Shown piece after piece: positions 16,837 to 26,497 of a DNA stretch of 64,000 nucleotides. A model generated the notes under the pieces. It ran no database searches. It saw nothing but the letters and a program-made list of their open reading frames with translations, and was not told the DNA's origin. The stretch comes from Amycolatopsis sp. WQ 127309 (lineage in GTDB: Bacteria; Actinomycetota; Actinomycetes; Mycobacteriales; Pseudonocardiaceae), in the NCBI RefSeq assembly GCF_023023025.1, contig NZ_CP095481.1, forward strand, positions 1,488,001 to 1,552,000, given 5' to 3'. Numbering within the stretch: position 1 is the stretch's first letter; each line of letters opens with the position of its first letter. Position numbers and translations under genes: made by a program.

Positions 16837-19391
16837 GCGAGTGGCATTTCGACAGCGCCCGCTTCGTCGAAGAAGTGCTCAAGCCGGTGCAAGACGGCTG
16901 GCGGCCTGACGAGGACTTCTTCCGCGTGTACCTCTTGCCGCCGGATGTCACCGGCGCCGACGTGGTGCGCACCGCGCTCGCCAAGATCAAAAGCCAGCTC
17001 AACAACCGGCAGTACGGCGGGTTCAAGCGGGCGTGCGACCAGCTGCGAGCGCTGCACGAGACGGCGGTGGCGACTCTCACGGACCCGGCGAAGTCGGCGG
17101 CGCACCGGGCCGCGGTGTCCGCGCGGACCCGCAAGCTGGGGGGCGGCCTGCAGCAGCGCCTTCGCGGCGCACCTGGCTTGTCCGGGCAACGCGTCGAGTC
17201 ACTCGTCCGCGAATCGGGAGGCGCGCTGACCCGGACCACGGTCCTGGCGGCGCTCGCGGAGATCGGCGCCCGGCAGCTCGAACCCGTCGAGTTGCCGGCC
17301 ACGCCCGAGCCGCGCCAGTGGTCCGACACACACCACCTGCTCGTTCAGCTCCAGCACGCCTCGCTGTGGGACTACCTGGCCGGCACGCTCAACGGGACGC
17401 GAACTTCCGAGCGCGATCTCGAAGCGCGGCGAAGCAAACTGCGGGTGTCCCGGGATGCTGAGACCACCGCGGAACAGACTCTGCTGAAGAGGATTCAGCA
17501 ATGGCTCGGCGACGCGTCCTTGATCGCTGTGCTGCGCCACGAACTGCTGTCCGGCCTCGCGGCACAGGTGCCCTACGGCTATTCGGAAGTCGCCGCGGCG
17601 GCCGAGGCGGTCGCGGAGCGGCTGGTTGCGTTGGAGCTGCCCGCGGACACGGGCACCACCGCCTACGCGGCCTGGTGCCACTTCACCGACCCGGCGAGTA
17701 CCGCCCCGGCCTGGCAGGACGACTACCGTTCCGCGGTCCGCGACCTGCGGTTGCGGACCGCGCTCGCCGTGCTGGACGGACAGCCCGGGTTGCCGGACGA
17801 GTGGCGGGAACGGCGCTCCGAGCTCGCTGCCCAGCTGACCACGCTCGACACCGAAATCGCGCGGTGCAGGCAGCTCGAACGCCACGACGTGGAGGCGGCC
17901 GCAACGGGCTACTACCGGATCCGTGAGCAGCTCTCCGACCACGACCTGGACGTCGCCATCGAACGGTGTGCGCCGGCAGCGCCACCGTCGGCGACCGCGG
18001 TCGTGCAGGCCGGCCAGGTCGTCGTGTCGTGGCGACCGAGCCGTGCGCGCGCCGGCCGCATCGGCTACCGCGTCACCCGTGGCAGCACGCTGATCTGCGC
18101 CGACACGCGTGACCTCGAGGTGGCCGACGACGACCCGCCGGGCGGCACCCCGTTGAGCTACGAGGTCCGCACGACCCGCGACGGCACTTCGTCGACACGA
18201 CCGGCACGCACGGCCGCGGTGACGGTGCTGCGCGATGTGCTCGACCTGGTGCTGCGGGGCGAGCCCCACCGGATCGCCGGACGCTGGCGCCTCCCTGCCG
18301 GCGCTTCCGGCGCCGTCGTGCGGCGCAACGGAAGTGCGGTGCGCGACGTGCAGTCCTCGACGTTCGAGGACACCGGCGTACGCGCCGGGCGCGCCTACGA
18401 CTACGTCGTGACGGCGACCTACCGGCTAGCGGACGGAACGATCGCCGAGAGCGATGGCGTGCACGCTTCCGCTCGATGCCAGGAAATTCCCGACGCCGTC
18501 ACCGATCTGACCGCTGAGGCGGACGGCGACGGGCTGCTGGTGCGGTGGACGGCTCCGGCCCAGGGCGACGTCGAAATCCTGGAGCTGCGCCAAAACGTGG
18601 ACGCGCCGGCGCAAGAGGTCGTGCCGGTGTCGAAGGCTCGCGCCTACGGCGTGCCGGTTCGCAGTGCGCCCGGCGCCGGGCGGAACTGGCTCCGGGTCGA
18701 GCTCGCGGCATCGGCGAGGCGTCAGAAGCTTCTGCCCGTGACCGTGCTGGGCGACCTCGCGGCGATCGGCGCCCCGTGCGCGGTTGACGTCCGGCATGGC
18801 ACCGTCCGGTCGCTGCGCGTCGATCGGCTCGGCCCGACCGTCCGTCTGACGTGGGAGTGGCCGCCCGGCGCGACCTCGGCGCGGGTGGTGTGGCGCACAG
18901 GGACGAAGCCCACCGGTCCGGCCGATCCCGCCGCGTCCAAACTCGACGTGACCCGGGTGACCTACGACAGCCGTGGTGTCTCGGTCCCCGCGCCCGCGGG
19001 TGATCACTGGTTCGGTGTGTGCACGTCCCTCGTCGACGGCGAGACGCGCAGCTTCGGACCGATCCTGTTCGGCCAGGGGTCGACGCCGGTGGCGATCCGC
19101 TACTCGATCGAACGGGTGCGGTCGTTGCGGCGGACGCGCCGGATCCTCGTGGTGGACGGTGAACCAGGCAGCGGGGTGCCGCCGATCGTCGTGGTGGCCA
19201 AGTCGGGACTCCGCCCGCTCGAAGCGAGCGACGGCCACGAACTGGTCACCACCGAAGCCGGTGTCGCGCCGATGCGCGTCGAGTTCACCGTGCCGCCGGA
19301 CCTGCGGCGGCCCTTGCACATCCGCGCGTTCTCCCGTGACGAACGCGTGCACATGGTGGCCGCCAGCCCCGGCCAGCTCGTACTGACCTGA
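16833..19391 (+). CDS. Large protein with degenerate J-like N-terminus and Fn3-like repeats
   Basis: 852 residues, cytosolic, no signal. Residues 27-95 resemble a J-domain in order: [14 protein letters not shown], a basic helix [10 protein letters not shown], then [15 protein letters not shown] and [13 protein letters not shown]. The HPD tripeptide that activates Hsp70 is missing. The middle (about 130-370) is helical. From about 378 to 800 there are several beta-rich Fn3-like units (for example [50 protein letters not shown]). The GTG start overlaps the Hsp70 stop, so this is likely its dedicated partner or client-binding scaffold. Domain assignment of both parts is by pattern and needs profile confirmation. 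Confidence 0.72.
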   Translation: MSEWHFDSARFVEEVLKPVQDGWRPDEDFFRVYLLPPDVTGADVVRTALAKIKSQLNNRQYGGFKRACDQLRALHETAVATLTDPAKSAAHRAAVSARTRKLGGGLQQRLRGAPGLSGQRVESLVRESGGALTRTTVLAALAEIGARQLEPVELPATPEPRQWSDTHHLLVQLQHASLWDYLAGTLNGTRTSERDLEARRSKLRVSRDAETTAEQTLLKRIQQWLGDASLIAVLRHELLSGLAAQVPYGYSEVAAAAEAVAERLVALELPADTGTTAYAAWCHFTDPASTAPAWQDDYRSAVRDLRLRTALAVLDGQPGLPDEWRERRSELAAQLTTLDTEIARCRQLERHDVEAAATGYYRIREQLSDHDLDVAIERCAPAAPPSATAVVQAGQVVVSWRPSRARAGRIGYRVTRGSTLICADTRDLEVADDDPPGGTPLSYEVRTTRDGTSSTRPARTAAVTVLRDVLDLVLRGEPHRIAGRWRLPAGASGAVVRRNGSAVRDVQSSTFEDTGVRAGRAYDYVVTATYRLADGTIAESDGVHASARCQEIPDAVTDLTAEADGDGLLVRWTAPAQGDVEILELRQNVDAPAQEVVPVSKARAYGVPVRSAPGAGRNWLRVELAASARRQKLLPVTVLGDLAAIGAPCAVDVRHGTVRSLRVDRLGPTVRLTWEWPPGATSARVVWRTGTKPTGPADPAASKLDVTRVTYDSRGVSVPAPAGDHWFGVCTSLVDGETRSFGPILFGQGSTPVAIRYSIERVRSLRRTRRILVVDGEPGSGVPPIVVVAKSGLRPLEASDGHELVTTEAGVAPMRVEFTVPPDLRRPLHIRAFSRDERVHMVAASPGQLVLT

Positions 19392-19418
19392 CCATCCCTT
19401 CGCGTGCTGGGAACCGGT

Positions 19419-20528
19419 GTGACCAAAACGAAGTGCCCGTACTGCTGGACGAGCTCCCGGCGCAACGAGCTGCACATGCGGTGCGGGGAGCAGTGCGACC
19501 ACAAGGGTGAGACCTTCGCAGAAAGGCAGTTGAAGAACGGCCGCTGCCCGCACGGGAAGCTCCCCCAGAGCCGGCGCGTCTGCCCGAGCTGCGGGCGGGA
19601 ACTCCTGCGTGAGTACCTCGACGGCGCCGGCCGCAACATCGCGGTGATCGGCTCGTCCGACTCCGGTAAGAGCACCTGGGTCGGCGTGCTGATCCACGAG
19701 TTCCAGCGTGGCCAGGTGAACGAGCGGTTCACCGGGATGTCGCTCGACCTGCTCGGCGAGGAGTCCCGTGTGCGCTACCGGCGCGACTTCGACACACCGC
19801 TGTTCGAAGAAGGCCGTCCGCTCAGGCAGACGGCTTCGGCCCGGGTCACCAGCCCGGAACCGTTGATGTTCAGCCTCCGCTTCCGGCGGCAGGGCATGTT
19901 CGGATCGGCGCGCATCGCGCCGGTGGTCACGGTGTTCTACGACACCGCGGGCGAGGACGTCGCCCGCGCCGAAGCAATGGACCAGCTGATCAGCTACCTC
20001 GACGCCGCCGAGGGCATCATCCTGCTGCTCGATCCCCTGCAGATGCCCAAGGTCCGTGATCTGGTCGGCGTGAACGGCTCGAAGTCCCGCTACACCGATC
20101 AGCTTCACGTGCTGAACCGGCTCGGCGAGCTGCTCCGGGAGCGCAGCTCCGGCCGGGTCGAGCGGCGCCTGCGCACCCCGCTGGCGGTCGCGCTCACCAA
20201 GCTGGACCTGCTGCCGGATTCCCTGGCGCCCGAGTCCCCGCTGCGGCAGCCGTCGGGACACATCGGCGTCTACGACGAGGCGGACGGGCTCGACGTGCAC
20301 GAGGAGGTCCGGGCCTGGCTCGACCAGTGGTACGACCCGGCCTTCGACCGCAGCATCGCCAACACGTTCGAGACCTACCGGTACTTCGGGCTCTCCGCGC
20401 TGGGGGCACCGCCGATCGACGGCAAGCACCTCGCGCCGGAAGGCGTGCACCCGTACCGCCTGGAGGACCCCATGTTGTGGCTGCTGGCCCGGTTCGGTGC
20501 GATCAGGATGATGAAAGGCAAGCGATGA
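19419..20528 (+). CDS. Zinc-ribbon TRAFAC-type GTPase (double-GTPase family)
   Basis: About 369 residues. Zinc-binding cysteines C6-x2-C9, C22, C26, C43 and C55-x2-C58 precede a P-loop GTPase domain. The Walker A is GSSDSGKST (78-86), Walker B/switch II is DTAGED starting at D175 and the guanine-specificity motif is TKLD (260-263). This matches the bacterial 'double-GTPase' group found beside GAP1 proteins in NTP-dependent conflict systems. GTG 19419 is preferred because GGGA lies 6 nt upstream; GTG 19404 would add five residues. Its stop overlaps the ATG of the GAP1 gene. Confidence 0.85.
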   Translation: MTKTKCPYCWTSSRRNELHMRCGEQCDHKGETFAERQLKNGRCPHGKLPQSRRVCPSCGRELLREYLDGAGRNIAVIGSSDSGKSTWVGVLIHEFQRGQVNERFTGMSLDLLGEESRVRYRRDFDTPLFEEGRPLRQTASARVTSPEPLMFSLRFRRQGMFGSARIAPVVTVFYDTAGEDVARAEAMDQLISYLDAAEGIILLLDPLQMPKVRDLVGVNGSKSRYTDQLHVLNRLGELLRERSSGRVERRLRTPLAVALTKLDLLPDSLAPESPLRQPSGHIGVYDEADGLDVHEEVRAWLDQWYDPAFDRSIANTFETYRYFGLSALGAPPIDGKHLAPEGVHPYRLEDPMLWLLARFGAIRMMKGKR

Positions 20529-22789
20529 GCATGCACCAGCTTCACTACACGTCGTGCGAGGACGGCCTCGAGGGCATCCAGGGCTTCCAGATCAGCGCAC
20601 TGACTCCGGGCGCACCCAAGCAGCTGGTGGACCTCGCGGTGCGGGCCAGCGCCTACGAAGTGGGACCGCAGCTCGCCAACGCCGACGAATCCGATCTCGG
20701 CGCCTTCCCCGTGGCCTTCGGGTACGCCCGCACCGGCGGATCCGCCGTGCTGTTCCAGACCCGGTACACGGGCGCGGACTTCACCGGCCGGACCGGCAAT
20801 TACTTCGCTCACGCGCTCCTGCTCGGCGAGGCCGACCGGGAACTCGGTCGTGCGCTGCCGATCGACATGTGGCGCGGTTCCGTCTGGGTCCACTCGCGAC
20901 AACGCGGCACCGACCTTCCACCGGTCGACGCGCTCACGCCCGGCAGCGCAACGAGTCCGGCCGACATCCGCCGGTTCCTGTCCGCGCCGGGCGGGGCCGG
21001 AGGTCTGGCGCGGGTGATCAGCGCGGTGCAGCGGGTGCTCACCGACGGGCGGGGCCGGGTCGTGCTCGTCGTCCCGGACGACCGGACGGCGGCGCTGTGG
21101 CTGGCCGCGCTCTGCCGGTCCTTCCCCCGCGCGCTCGGGGTCGCGATCTCGTTCGTGACCTACACGTCGCGGCCGGAAGATGCCGGCGTGCTCGTCAGCT
21201 GCACCACGCCGGACGTGCTGCTCCCGAGCTACGGCGACTTCACCGTCGTCGATCCGCTCGAGACCGGGGCCGAGGAAACCACCCGTTACGCGACGATGAT
21301 GGCCGCGCTGTGGAGCAGGAGTGATGTCCAGAGCGCGATCATGGCGGCGGACCGCTTGACCTCACCGCTGTCGGCGGGCGAACTGGAAGCCTTTGCCGTG
21401 CTGATCGAGTGCGCCGAGGACATTCCGCCCGGCCGCGACGTGCCGGAAGCCCTGCTGCTCGACGCCGTCGCCCTCGCGGTCGAACGCATGCCGGGAACGC
21501 TCCCTGCCGACGGCTGGCAACGGCTCGCCGGGCGGCTGCGGGCCGTCGGCGGGCCGGCCGACCTGCGCCGGTGGGCGAATCACCTCGACGCCGCGGACCG
21601 CCGCCGGGAACCGGTCTCCGCCGACCTGCTCGGCACGTACTACCTCGCCGCCCTCACGGCGCCTGAGCAGCTCTGGCTACCCCGGCTGGACCCGGCGCAG
21701 CTCGACCAGGTCGTGGCCGAAGCCGTCCTCCCGGCGATGACCGATCCGAAGTCGAAGACCGTTCTCGACCGCATGGCCGGGCAGGACGAGTTCCGTGCGG
21801 CGACGCTGCGCGTCCTGTCGGCCCGGCTCACCGACCCGCGGCAGATCATCCCGCTGTGCACGTCCCTGACGCCGCATGCCGGTCAGCTCCTCCGCAGGAT
21901 CGGCGGTCGTGGCCGGGTCGCGCTCCTCGCGGACGTGGTCCTCGCCCGGGAAGGCAAGGAGGACCGGGTCTCGGTGCTGGACAAGGCACTCGACGACCAC
22001 GAGGTCGACTGGCGACGGCTCGGCGCCGTGCTGTGGCCGGCCGAGGTGTCGCAGGCGGAAGCTGAACGCGCCCTCAGCTCACTGCACCCCGACGTACTGG
22101 TCGGCACCGGTCTGCTGAGCCGCATCGTGGCACGAACGCTGGACCAGGCGGCTCGGGGCCAACTGGGACCCGGCGACGCCGGGCTGGTCGACGAGCTGCT
22201 CGCCCCGGACCTGGTCGGGTCAATGCGCGCGGAAGAGGCCACGATGCTCGAGACGGCCAAGTTCCTCAGCCTTCTCCAGCACGCCTCCCCGAAGGACGAC
22301 GCCGAACTTCCCGTGAGCGAAGGGCTGCGGCTGCTGCCCTCCCTGCCGGCGGCGTCCGCGCAGAACCTGCTCGGCGCCCTCGCCGAGTACGTGCTGCGCG
22401 CCGACACGCGAACGCACCACAACCTGCTCGAGACGACTCTGCGAGAGACGGGCGGCCGGTTCCTCGAGACGTACGGCGAGCGCGCGAGCGCGCGTCTGGT
22501 CAAGGCCGATCCGAACTACGTCGCGTCCGTGATCGTGGTCTGGTGGAGCGTCTCCGACCAGCGGGTCCGCCGCCGGCTCGTCAACGAGACGCTGGTGGCC
22601 GCGGTCGCCAGGCGCAAGCCGAAACACCTCGACCGGATCGGCGAGCTGCTCAAGTCGACGGCGGTGCGATCCCGGCTCGACGTCGCCGCGCCCAAGGGCA
22701 GCTGGTCCAAGTGGTGGCGCGAGTGGCGGTCGGCACACGAGGCGAACCGGGGGCTGCTGAACCTGCTCGGTCTGCGGAGGCAGCGCTGA
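20525..22789 (+). CDS. GAP1-family GTPase-associated protein
   Basis: 754-residue soluble protein. The N-terminus (LHYTSCEDGLEGIQGFQI, then TPG and the FARTGNYFAHALL-like stretch near 95) matches what I know as the GAP1-N domain of 'GTPase-associated protein 1'; the rest is a long, mostly helical middle and C-terminal region. These proteins occur next to double-GTPase genes and are thought to regulate or scaffold them. No catalytic motif is evident. ATG overlaps the upstream GTPase stop and its TGA overlaps the ATG of the membrane GTPase, so the gene is flanked by two GTPases in strict coupling. Confidence 0.82.
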   Translation: MSMHQLHYTSCEDGLEGIQGFQISALTPGAPKQLVDLAVRASAYEVGPQLANADESDLGAFPVAFGYARTGGSAVLFQTRYTGADFTGRTGNYFAHALLLGEADRELGRALPIDMWRGSVWVHSRQRGTDLPPVDALTPGSATSPADIRRFLSAPGGAGGLARVISAVQRVLTDGRGRVVLVVPDDRTAALWLAALCRSFPRALGVAISFVTYTSRPEDAGVLVSCTTPDVLLPSYGDFTVVDPLETGAEETTRYATMMAALWSRSDVQSAIMAADRLTSPLSAGELEAFAVLIECAEDIPPGRDVPEALLLDAVALAVERMPGTLPADGWQRLAGRLRAVGGPADLRRWANHLDAADRRREPVSADLLGTYYLAALTAPEQLWLPRLDPAQLDQVVAEAVLPAMTDPKSKTVLDRMAGQDEFRAATLRVLSARLTDPRQIIPLCTSLTPHAGQLLRRIGGRGRVALLADVVLAREGKEDRVSVLDKALDDHEVDWRRLGAVLWPAEVSQAEAERALSSLHPDVLVGTGLLSRIVARTLDQAARGQLGPGDAGLVDELLAPDLVGSMRAEEATMLETAKFLSLLQHASPKDDAELPVSEGLRLLPSLPAASAQNLLGALAEYVLRADTRTHHNLLETTLRETGGRFLETYGERASARLVKADPNYVASVIVVWWSVSDQRVRRRLVNETLVAAVARRKPKHLDRIGELLKSTAVRSRLDVAAPKGSWSKWWREWRSAHEANRGLLNLLGLRRQR

Positions 22790-24435
22790 TGGGATACGTC
22801 ATCGGGATCGCGATCGCCTTCTGCCTGGTGATCGCCGTGGTCCCTGTGCTCTTCACCGCCTTCCTGTACATCGGCGCGTTGTTCTTCGCGGTGAGCGGGC
22901 TGATCGCGTTCACCATCGGGCTCATCGAATTCGTGACAGCGGCGTTCGCCGGCTTCACGCCGTACGGTCCGACGGCGCACCTGCACATCGATCCGGCATC
23001 GAGGAAGCCCGGCTCCGATCCCGCTTATCGCAGCTACTACGCCGGACCGATCCTGCTCGACTACCAGAAGGTGCTCATCCAGGCGGTGGGACGGATGTGG
23101 GCCAGGGTCGTCGTCGACGACCCGAAGTCACGACCCGATCCGAGGTTTTCCCGGTCGCTCGCTGGCCGGACGTGGAACCGGGCGAGGTTCTCCTCCCTGA
23201 ACCACGCTGTGACCTACCCACTCGCCGCGATGGTCGTCGTCGGGCTGGTCATGGGTGCCGCAGCCGCCAGTGCCTTCCTCCTCGTGGTGTCTGCGGTGTT
23301 CGCGGTCCTGCTGGGTCTTCTCGTGCTCCTCGCCACGGCGACCGCCGGCGCGTCGCAGGTGCTCGAGGTCGGGGCGCTCTGGGTGCGCGGCATCACGATC
23401 GAGTGCGGCACCTGCCACGTGCGCGCCACTCGTCCGATCTACCGCTGTCCGGACTGCCAGGCCGAGCACAAGAGGTTACTGCCCGGCATGTCGGGTGTGC
23501 TGCACCGCACGTGCCGCTGCGAGACGGTGCTGCCGACCCTGCTCGCGAACGGCAAGGCGAAACTCCCGGCGCAGTGCGCCGAGTGCCGGGCGCAGTTGCC
23601 GATCGGGGGGCTGACCGCACCGACCGTGCACATTCCTGTGATCGCCGGACCGACGGCCGGCAAGTCCGTGTACATGTTCTCCGCGGTCAGCCGGTTGATG
23701 CTGCTGGACGACGGGTTCGAGTTCGCCGACGAACGGGCGAAGCAGGAGTTCGAGCGCAACCTGCAGCGTGGCGTGCTCGACGACCCGAACCGCGCCCTCA
23801 AGACCACGATCACGCGGCCGAGGGCCTACAACGTGTACATCGGCGCGGAAGGCAGCCGGGCACGACGGCTGCTGTACCTCTACGACCCGGCCGGCGAAAT
23901 CCCCGAAAGCCCCGATCAGCTCGCCGAGTCGCAGTTCCTCAAGCACACCAGCGGTATCGTCTTCGTGATCGACCCGTTCTCGCTGCGTCAGGTGCGTTCC
24001 GAGACGGACCGGGCGATCCTCGGCCGGGTGCACGCGTCCAACGCTCTGCCGAAGACGTCGCTGGAGCGCTTTGTGGAGGCTCAGCGCGAGCACCTCGGCG
24101 TCAAAGCCGGCGGCCTGCTGAAGATGCCTGTCGCCATCGTGCTGACGAAGGCTGACGCGCTCATCGAATCGACCGGCACGGACCACCCCTACGCGGGACT
24201 GCAGCAGGCCGGCCGCGCCGAGCGGGACGCCGCGGTCCGCGAGTGGCTGAACAACGTGGGCCAGCGCGATCTGCTGGCCTCGATCGACAACCAGTTCGCC
24301 ACGATCGCGTACTTCGTCGTGAGCTACGAGGACGCCCGCGACGTGACCTCGCACCCTTCGGCGGCCGGCGGTGTCGCCAACGACGACCCCGCGGCGCCGG
24401 TGCGGTGGCTGATCAACAGGAAGGCCGTGCAATGA
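22789..24435 (+). CDS. Membrane-anchored zinc-ribbon GTPase
   Basis: 548 residues. Two hydrophobic segments at about 3-50 and two more at about 143-185 anchor it in the membrane. Zinc-ribbon cysteines follow (C206-x2-C209, CPDC, CRC, CAEC), then a GTPase domain with Walker A GPTAGKS (287-293), Walker B DPAGE and specificity motif TKAD (453-456). It looks like a membrane-tethered paralogue of the soluble zinc-ribbon GTPase two genes upstream, with the GAP1 protein encoded between them. Such a pair could pass a signal between membrane and cytosol. It is coupled to the following 44-aa peptide gene by an ATGA overlap. Confidence 0.85.
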   Translation: MGYVIGIAIAFCLVIAVVPVLFTAFLYIGALFFAVSGLIAFTIGLIEFVTAAFAGFTPYGPTAHLHIDPASRKPGSDPAYRSYYAGPILLDYQKVLIQAVGRMWARVVVDDPKSRPDPRFSRSLAGRTWNRARFSSLNHAVTYPLAAMVVVGLVMGAAAASAFLLVVSAVFAVLLGLLVLLATATAGASQVLEVGALWVRGITIECGTCHVRATRPIYRCPDCQAEHKRLLPGMSGVLHRTCRCETVLPTLLANGKAKLPAQCAECRAQLPIGGLTAPTVHIPVIAGPTAGKSVYMFSAVSRLMLLDDGFEFADERAKQEFERNLQRGVLDDPNRALKTTITRPRAYNVYIGAEGSRARRLLYLYDPAGEIPESPDQLAESQFLKHTSGIVFVIDPFSLRQVRSETDRAILGRVHASNALPKTSLERFVEAQREHLGVKAGGLLKMPVAIVLTKADALIESTGTDHPYAGLQQAGRAERDAAVREWLNNVGQRDLLASIDNQFATIAYFVVSYEDARDVTSHPSAAGGVANDDPAAPVRWLINRKAVQ

Positions 24436-24566
24436 GCGGTGTGCCGAAAGCGGTGGCGAACGGCAGGCGCGTGGCCATGGTGATGCTGGTGATCGCCGTG
24501 GCACTGGTAGCGCTCGGGGTGATCGTGGTGATCGGTGTCGTGGCGAGCCAGCCGGTCACCGTCTAG
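24432..24566 (+). CDS. 44-residue single-pass membrane peptide
   Basis: The short gene starts at an ATG overlapping the stop of the membrane GTPase gene and ends in TAG. The peptide has a basic N-terminus (KAVANGRR) and one strong membrane helix (about 15-39, Val/Ile/Ala/Leu-rich), then a short SQPVTV tail. The coupling to the operon argues that it is real. Its stop codon shares the palindrome CTAG with the stop of the antisense grpE gene. Possible roles are a small regulator of the GTPase or a toxin-like peptide; neither is shown. Confidence 0.65.
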   Translation: MSGVPKAVANGRRVAMVMLVIAVALVALGVIVVIGVVASQPVTV

Positions 24567-25057
24567 CCGCCGGTGGCCACCTTGTACACCACGACCTCGG
24601 CGAACCGCACCACGCGCTCATCGCTGCGATACCCGGGCCTGCGCGCCTCGGCGACCCGGCCGTCGAGGGTCTCGTCTTCGGTCACCTGGGTGCCGACGGC
24701 ACGGTGTTCGTGCCGGTCGAACTCGGCGCCCGCATCAGCCGAGAACGCTTCGACCCCCTGCCGTTCCAGGACCAGGGTCACGTCTTCGACGACGTCGGCG
24801 CACAGCCGGGCCGAATCGGCGCCCTCCCGGATCGCGGCCGCTCTGCTCCGCCAGTCATCGGCCAGCTTGATCAGCTCGCGCAGGGCGGGTTGCACGGTAG
24901 CCTTGGACCCGGCCCGCCTGAGTTGCTCGTTCTCGGCGTGCAGCCGGTCGACAACCTCGTTCAGGAACTTGCTCTGCGCGTGCAAGCCCGCGAGTTCGGT
25001 TCGGATGGCGCTGAGCGCTTCGTCGATGCCGACAGCCGCTTCGGTGTTGTTATCCAC
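24563..25057 (-). CDS. GrpE-family nucleotide exchange factor
   Basis: About 164 residues. An N-terminal coiled-coil (about 8-75) is followed by the GrpE beta-domain pattern: GVEAFSADAGAEFDRHEHRA, then GRVAEARRPGYRSDERVVR and a final hydrophobic strand FAEVVVYKV. GrpE releases ADP from Hsp70, so this is the likely exchange factor for the truncated Hsp70 of operon A, although it is on the opposite strand. The GTG at 25057 is chosen because the upstream extension is unlike protein. It is convergent with operon A and divergent from the TIR genes. Confidence 0.85.
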   Translation of the reverse strand: MDNNTEAAVGIDEALSAIRTELAGLHAQSKFLNEVVDRLHAENEQLRRAGSKATVQPALRELIKLADDWRSRAAAIREGADSARLCADVVEDVTLVLERQGVEAFSADAGAEFDRHEHRAVGTQVTEDETLDGRVAEARRPGYRSDERVVRFAEVVVYKVATGG

Positions 25058-25105
25058 CAGAAGAAAAATACTGACAAAAGACCAGGAAATCAAGACGAGA
25101 GAAGC
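25058..25105. promoter_or_regulatory. Short AT-rich divergent promoter spacer (grpE / TIR genes)
   Basis: This 48-bp spacer between the divergent grpE and TIR starts is clearly richer in A than its surroundings, with AAGAAAAATACTGACAAAAG inside it. The TIR gene has a purine-rich ribosome-binding stretch GACGAGAGAAG right before its ATG. Both genes are probably transcribed from within or across this segment. Confidence 0.45.
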
Positions 25106-26497
25106 ATGTCCAGCATATTCATGAGCTACCGCCGAAACCCGCAAGGGACAGCCGTCGCCGCCATAGCCGACGGACTGCAGCGCTATTTCGGAACCGAGGA
25201 GGTGTTCATCGACAACGGCATAGTTCCCGGCGATCAATACCCGGATGCCCTCGAGAGCAGGCTCCAAACGTGCACGGTGCTCATCGCGGTGATCCACGAG
25301 GGCTGGGGAGACTCTTTCAAAGAACGCCGCCACAAGGATTGGGTGCTGCACGAGATCAGGACCGCGCTGGAACGGCGGATCCACGTGATCCCCGTACCCA
25401 TCGGGAACGCTTCGATGCCGGAGTGGACCGAACTGCCCGCCGAGATCAGCGAGCTGGCGCACCGGCAAGCGGCACCCGTCGGCCCGGCCACCTACACCAC
25501 CGACCTGAACAATCTCATCCGCCAGCTCGAGAAGTACGTCGCTCCCGCCACCGCGGCGTCCGAGGATCCCGCGCCACGCAGGAAGCGACTCTGGCTGCGC
25601 CTCCTGATCAGCACCATCTCACTGTTCGCGCTGACACCGATCCTCTTCTTCACCGGCGGAGAAACCCTCTGGGAACTGTTCGCGCGTCCCGCCGCCATCT
25701 CAGCTGTCATGCTGGCCCTGGCTTCAACACTCGCCACCACCCTCGTGGTCGCGCTCAAACCCCTGACCGACCGGTGGGAAAAGAGCGCGGGAATACAAGG
25801 CGTGCGGAAGATGTTCGCCTTGTACTGGATAGCGCCCGCGCTCATCGTTCTCGCGAGCCTCTCCATGAGCATTCACGCCCTCACCGAGGACGACAACCTC
25901 AACCTGTGGAAGATCTCCGCCTTCGCCGCGTTCCTCCTGATCGCGTTCTGGGTTCTTTCTTTCTGGTTCCAACGCACAGCGGACCGCGACGAAGAATGGC
26001 CACCTCCGGTTACGACCGAGCACGCCGTCTTCCGCCGCGCGGCCCACCGGCTGGAGCAGCGGCTGGTCGACGGCAAGAAGTCGCGAAAGGACTACACGAA
26101 GGCCGATCGGCAGGACGCGGAGCTGATCCTTTCGAAGCTCGACGGTGCTCGCAAGGAACTGGATCACCGAGCCCGTGCATCGATGCCGGCGTGGGTCAAG
26201 AGTGGATACCGGAGCGAGGCGGTCGCCTATCTCAGCTGGTTCGCCAGCATCGTCGCACTGGAGGTCGTGGCGACCGGGGTGAGCGTGTTCGGCGAGCCGG
26301 CACCCAGGCGTTCGCTCCTCGCGGCGGGCCTGACGATCGCGATCGCCGCGATCTTCACCATGGCGGGCCTGTCCGTGAACTGCCTGCTGGACAGGCGGAA
26401 CTCGCGGCGTTGGAGCTCGGAGATCATGGAGTGGCAGCAAAAGCTCGCAACCATGGTTCACGAGCACGGGGCAACGCCGGGGCGGGGGCGCGGATGA
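25106..26497 (+). CDS. TIR-domain membrane protein A
   Basis: 463 residues. The N-terminal TIR domain (about 3-145) shows SIFMSYRR, VFIDNGIVPGDQYPDALESR and the helix DWVLHEIRTALERR, in which E83 is the candidate catalytic glutamate of NADase-type TIRs. About four membrane helices follow between 175 and 310 and two more near 385-440. TIR domains in bacterial defence cleave NAD+ or make signalling nucleotides; a multi-pass membrane form suggests activation at the membrane. ATG 25106 is supported by the upstream purine stretch. Its TGA overlaps the ATG of a second TIR gene of the same architecture. Confidence 0.88.
   Translation: MSSIFMSYRRNPQGTAVAAIADGLQRYFGTEEVFIDNGIVPGDQYPDALESRLQTCTVLIAVIHEGWGDSFKERRHKDWVLHEIRTALERRIHVIPVPIGNASMPEWTELPAEISELAHRQAAPVGPATYTTDLNNLIRQLEKYVAPATAASEDPAPRRKRLWLRLLISTISLFALTPILFFTGGETLWELFARPAAISAVMLALASTLATTLVVALKPLTDRWEKSAGIQGVRKMFALYWIAPALIVLASLSMSIHALTEDDNLNLWKISAFAAFLLIAFWVLSFWFQRTADRDEEWPPPVTTEHAVFRRAAHRLEQRLVDGKKSRKDYTKADRQDAELILSKLDGARKELDHRARASMPAWVKSGYRSEAVAYLSWFASIVALEVVATGVSVFGEPAPRRSLLAAGLTIAIAAIFTMAGLSVNCLLDRRNSRRWSSEIMEWQQKLATMVHEHGATPGRGRG

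Noticed and set aside
24704..25105. In-frame upstream extension of TIR protein A
   Set aside because: It would overlap grpE antisense and lacks a ribosome-binding site; ATG 25106 has one and the TIR fold begins there.
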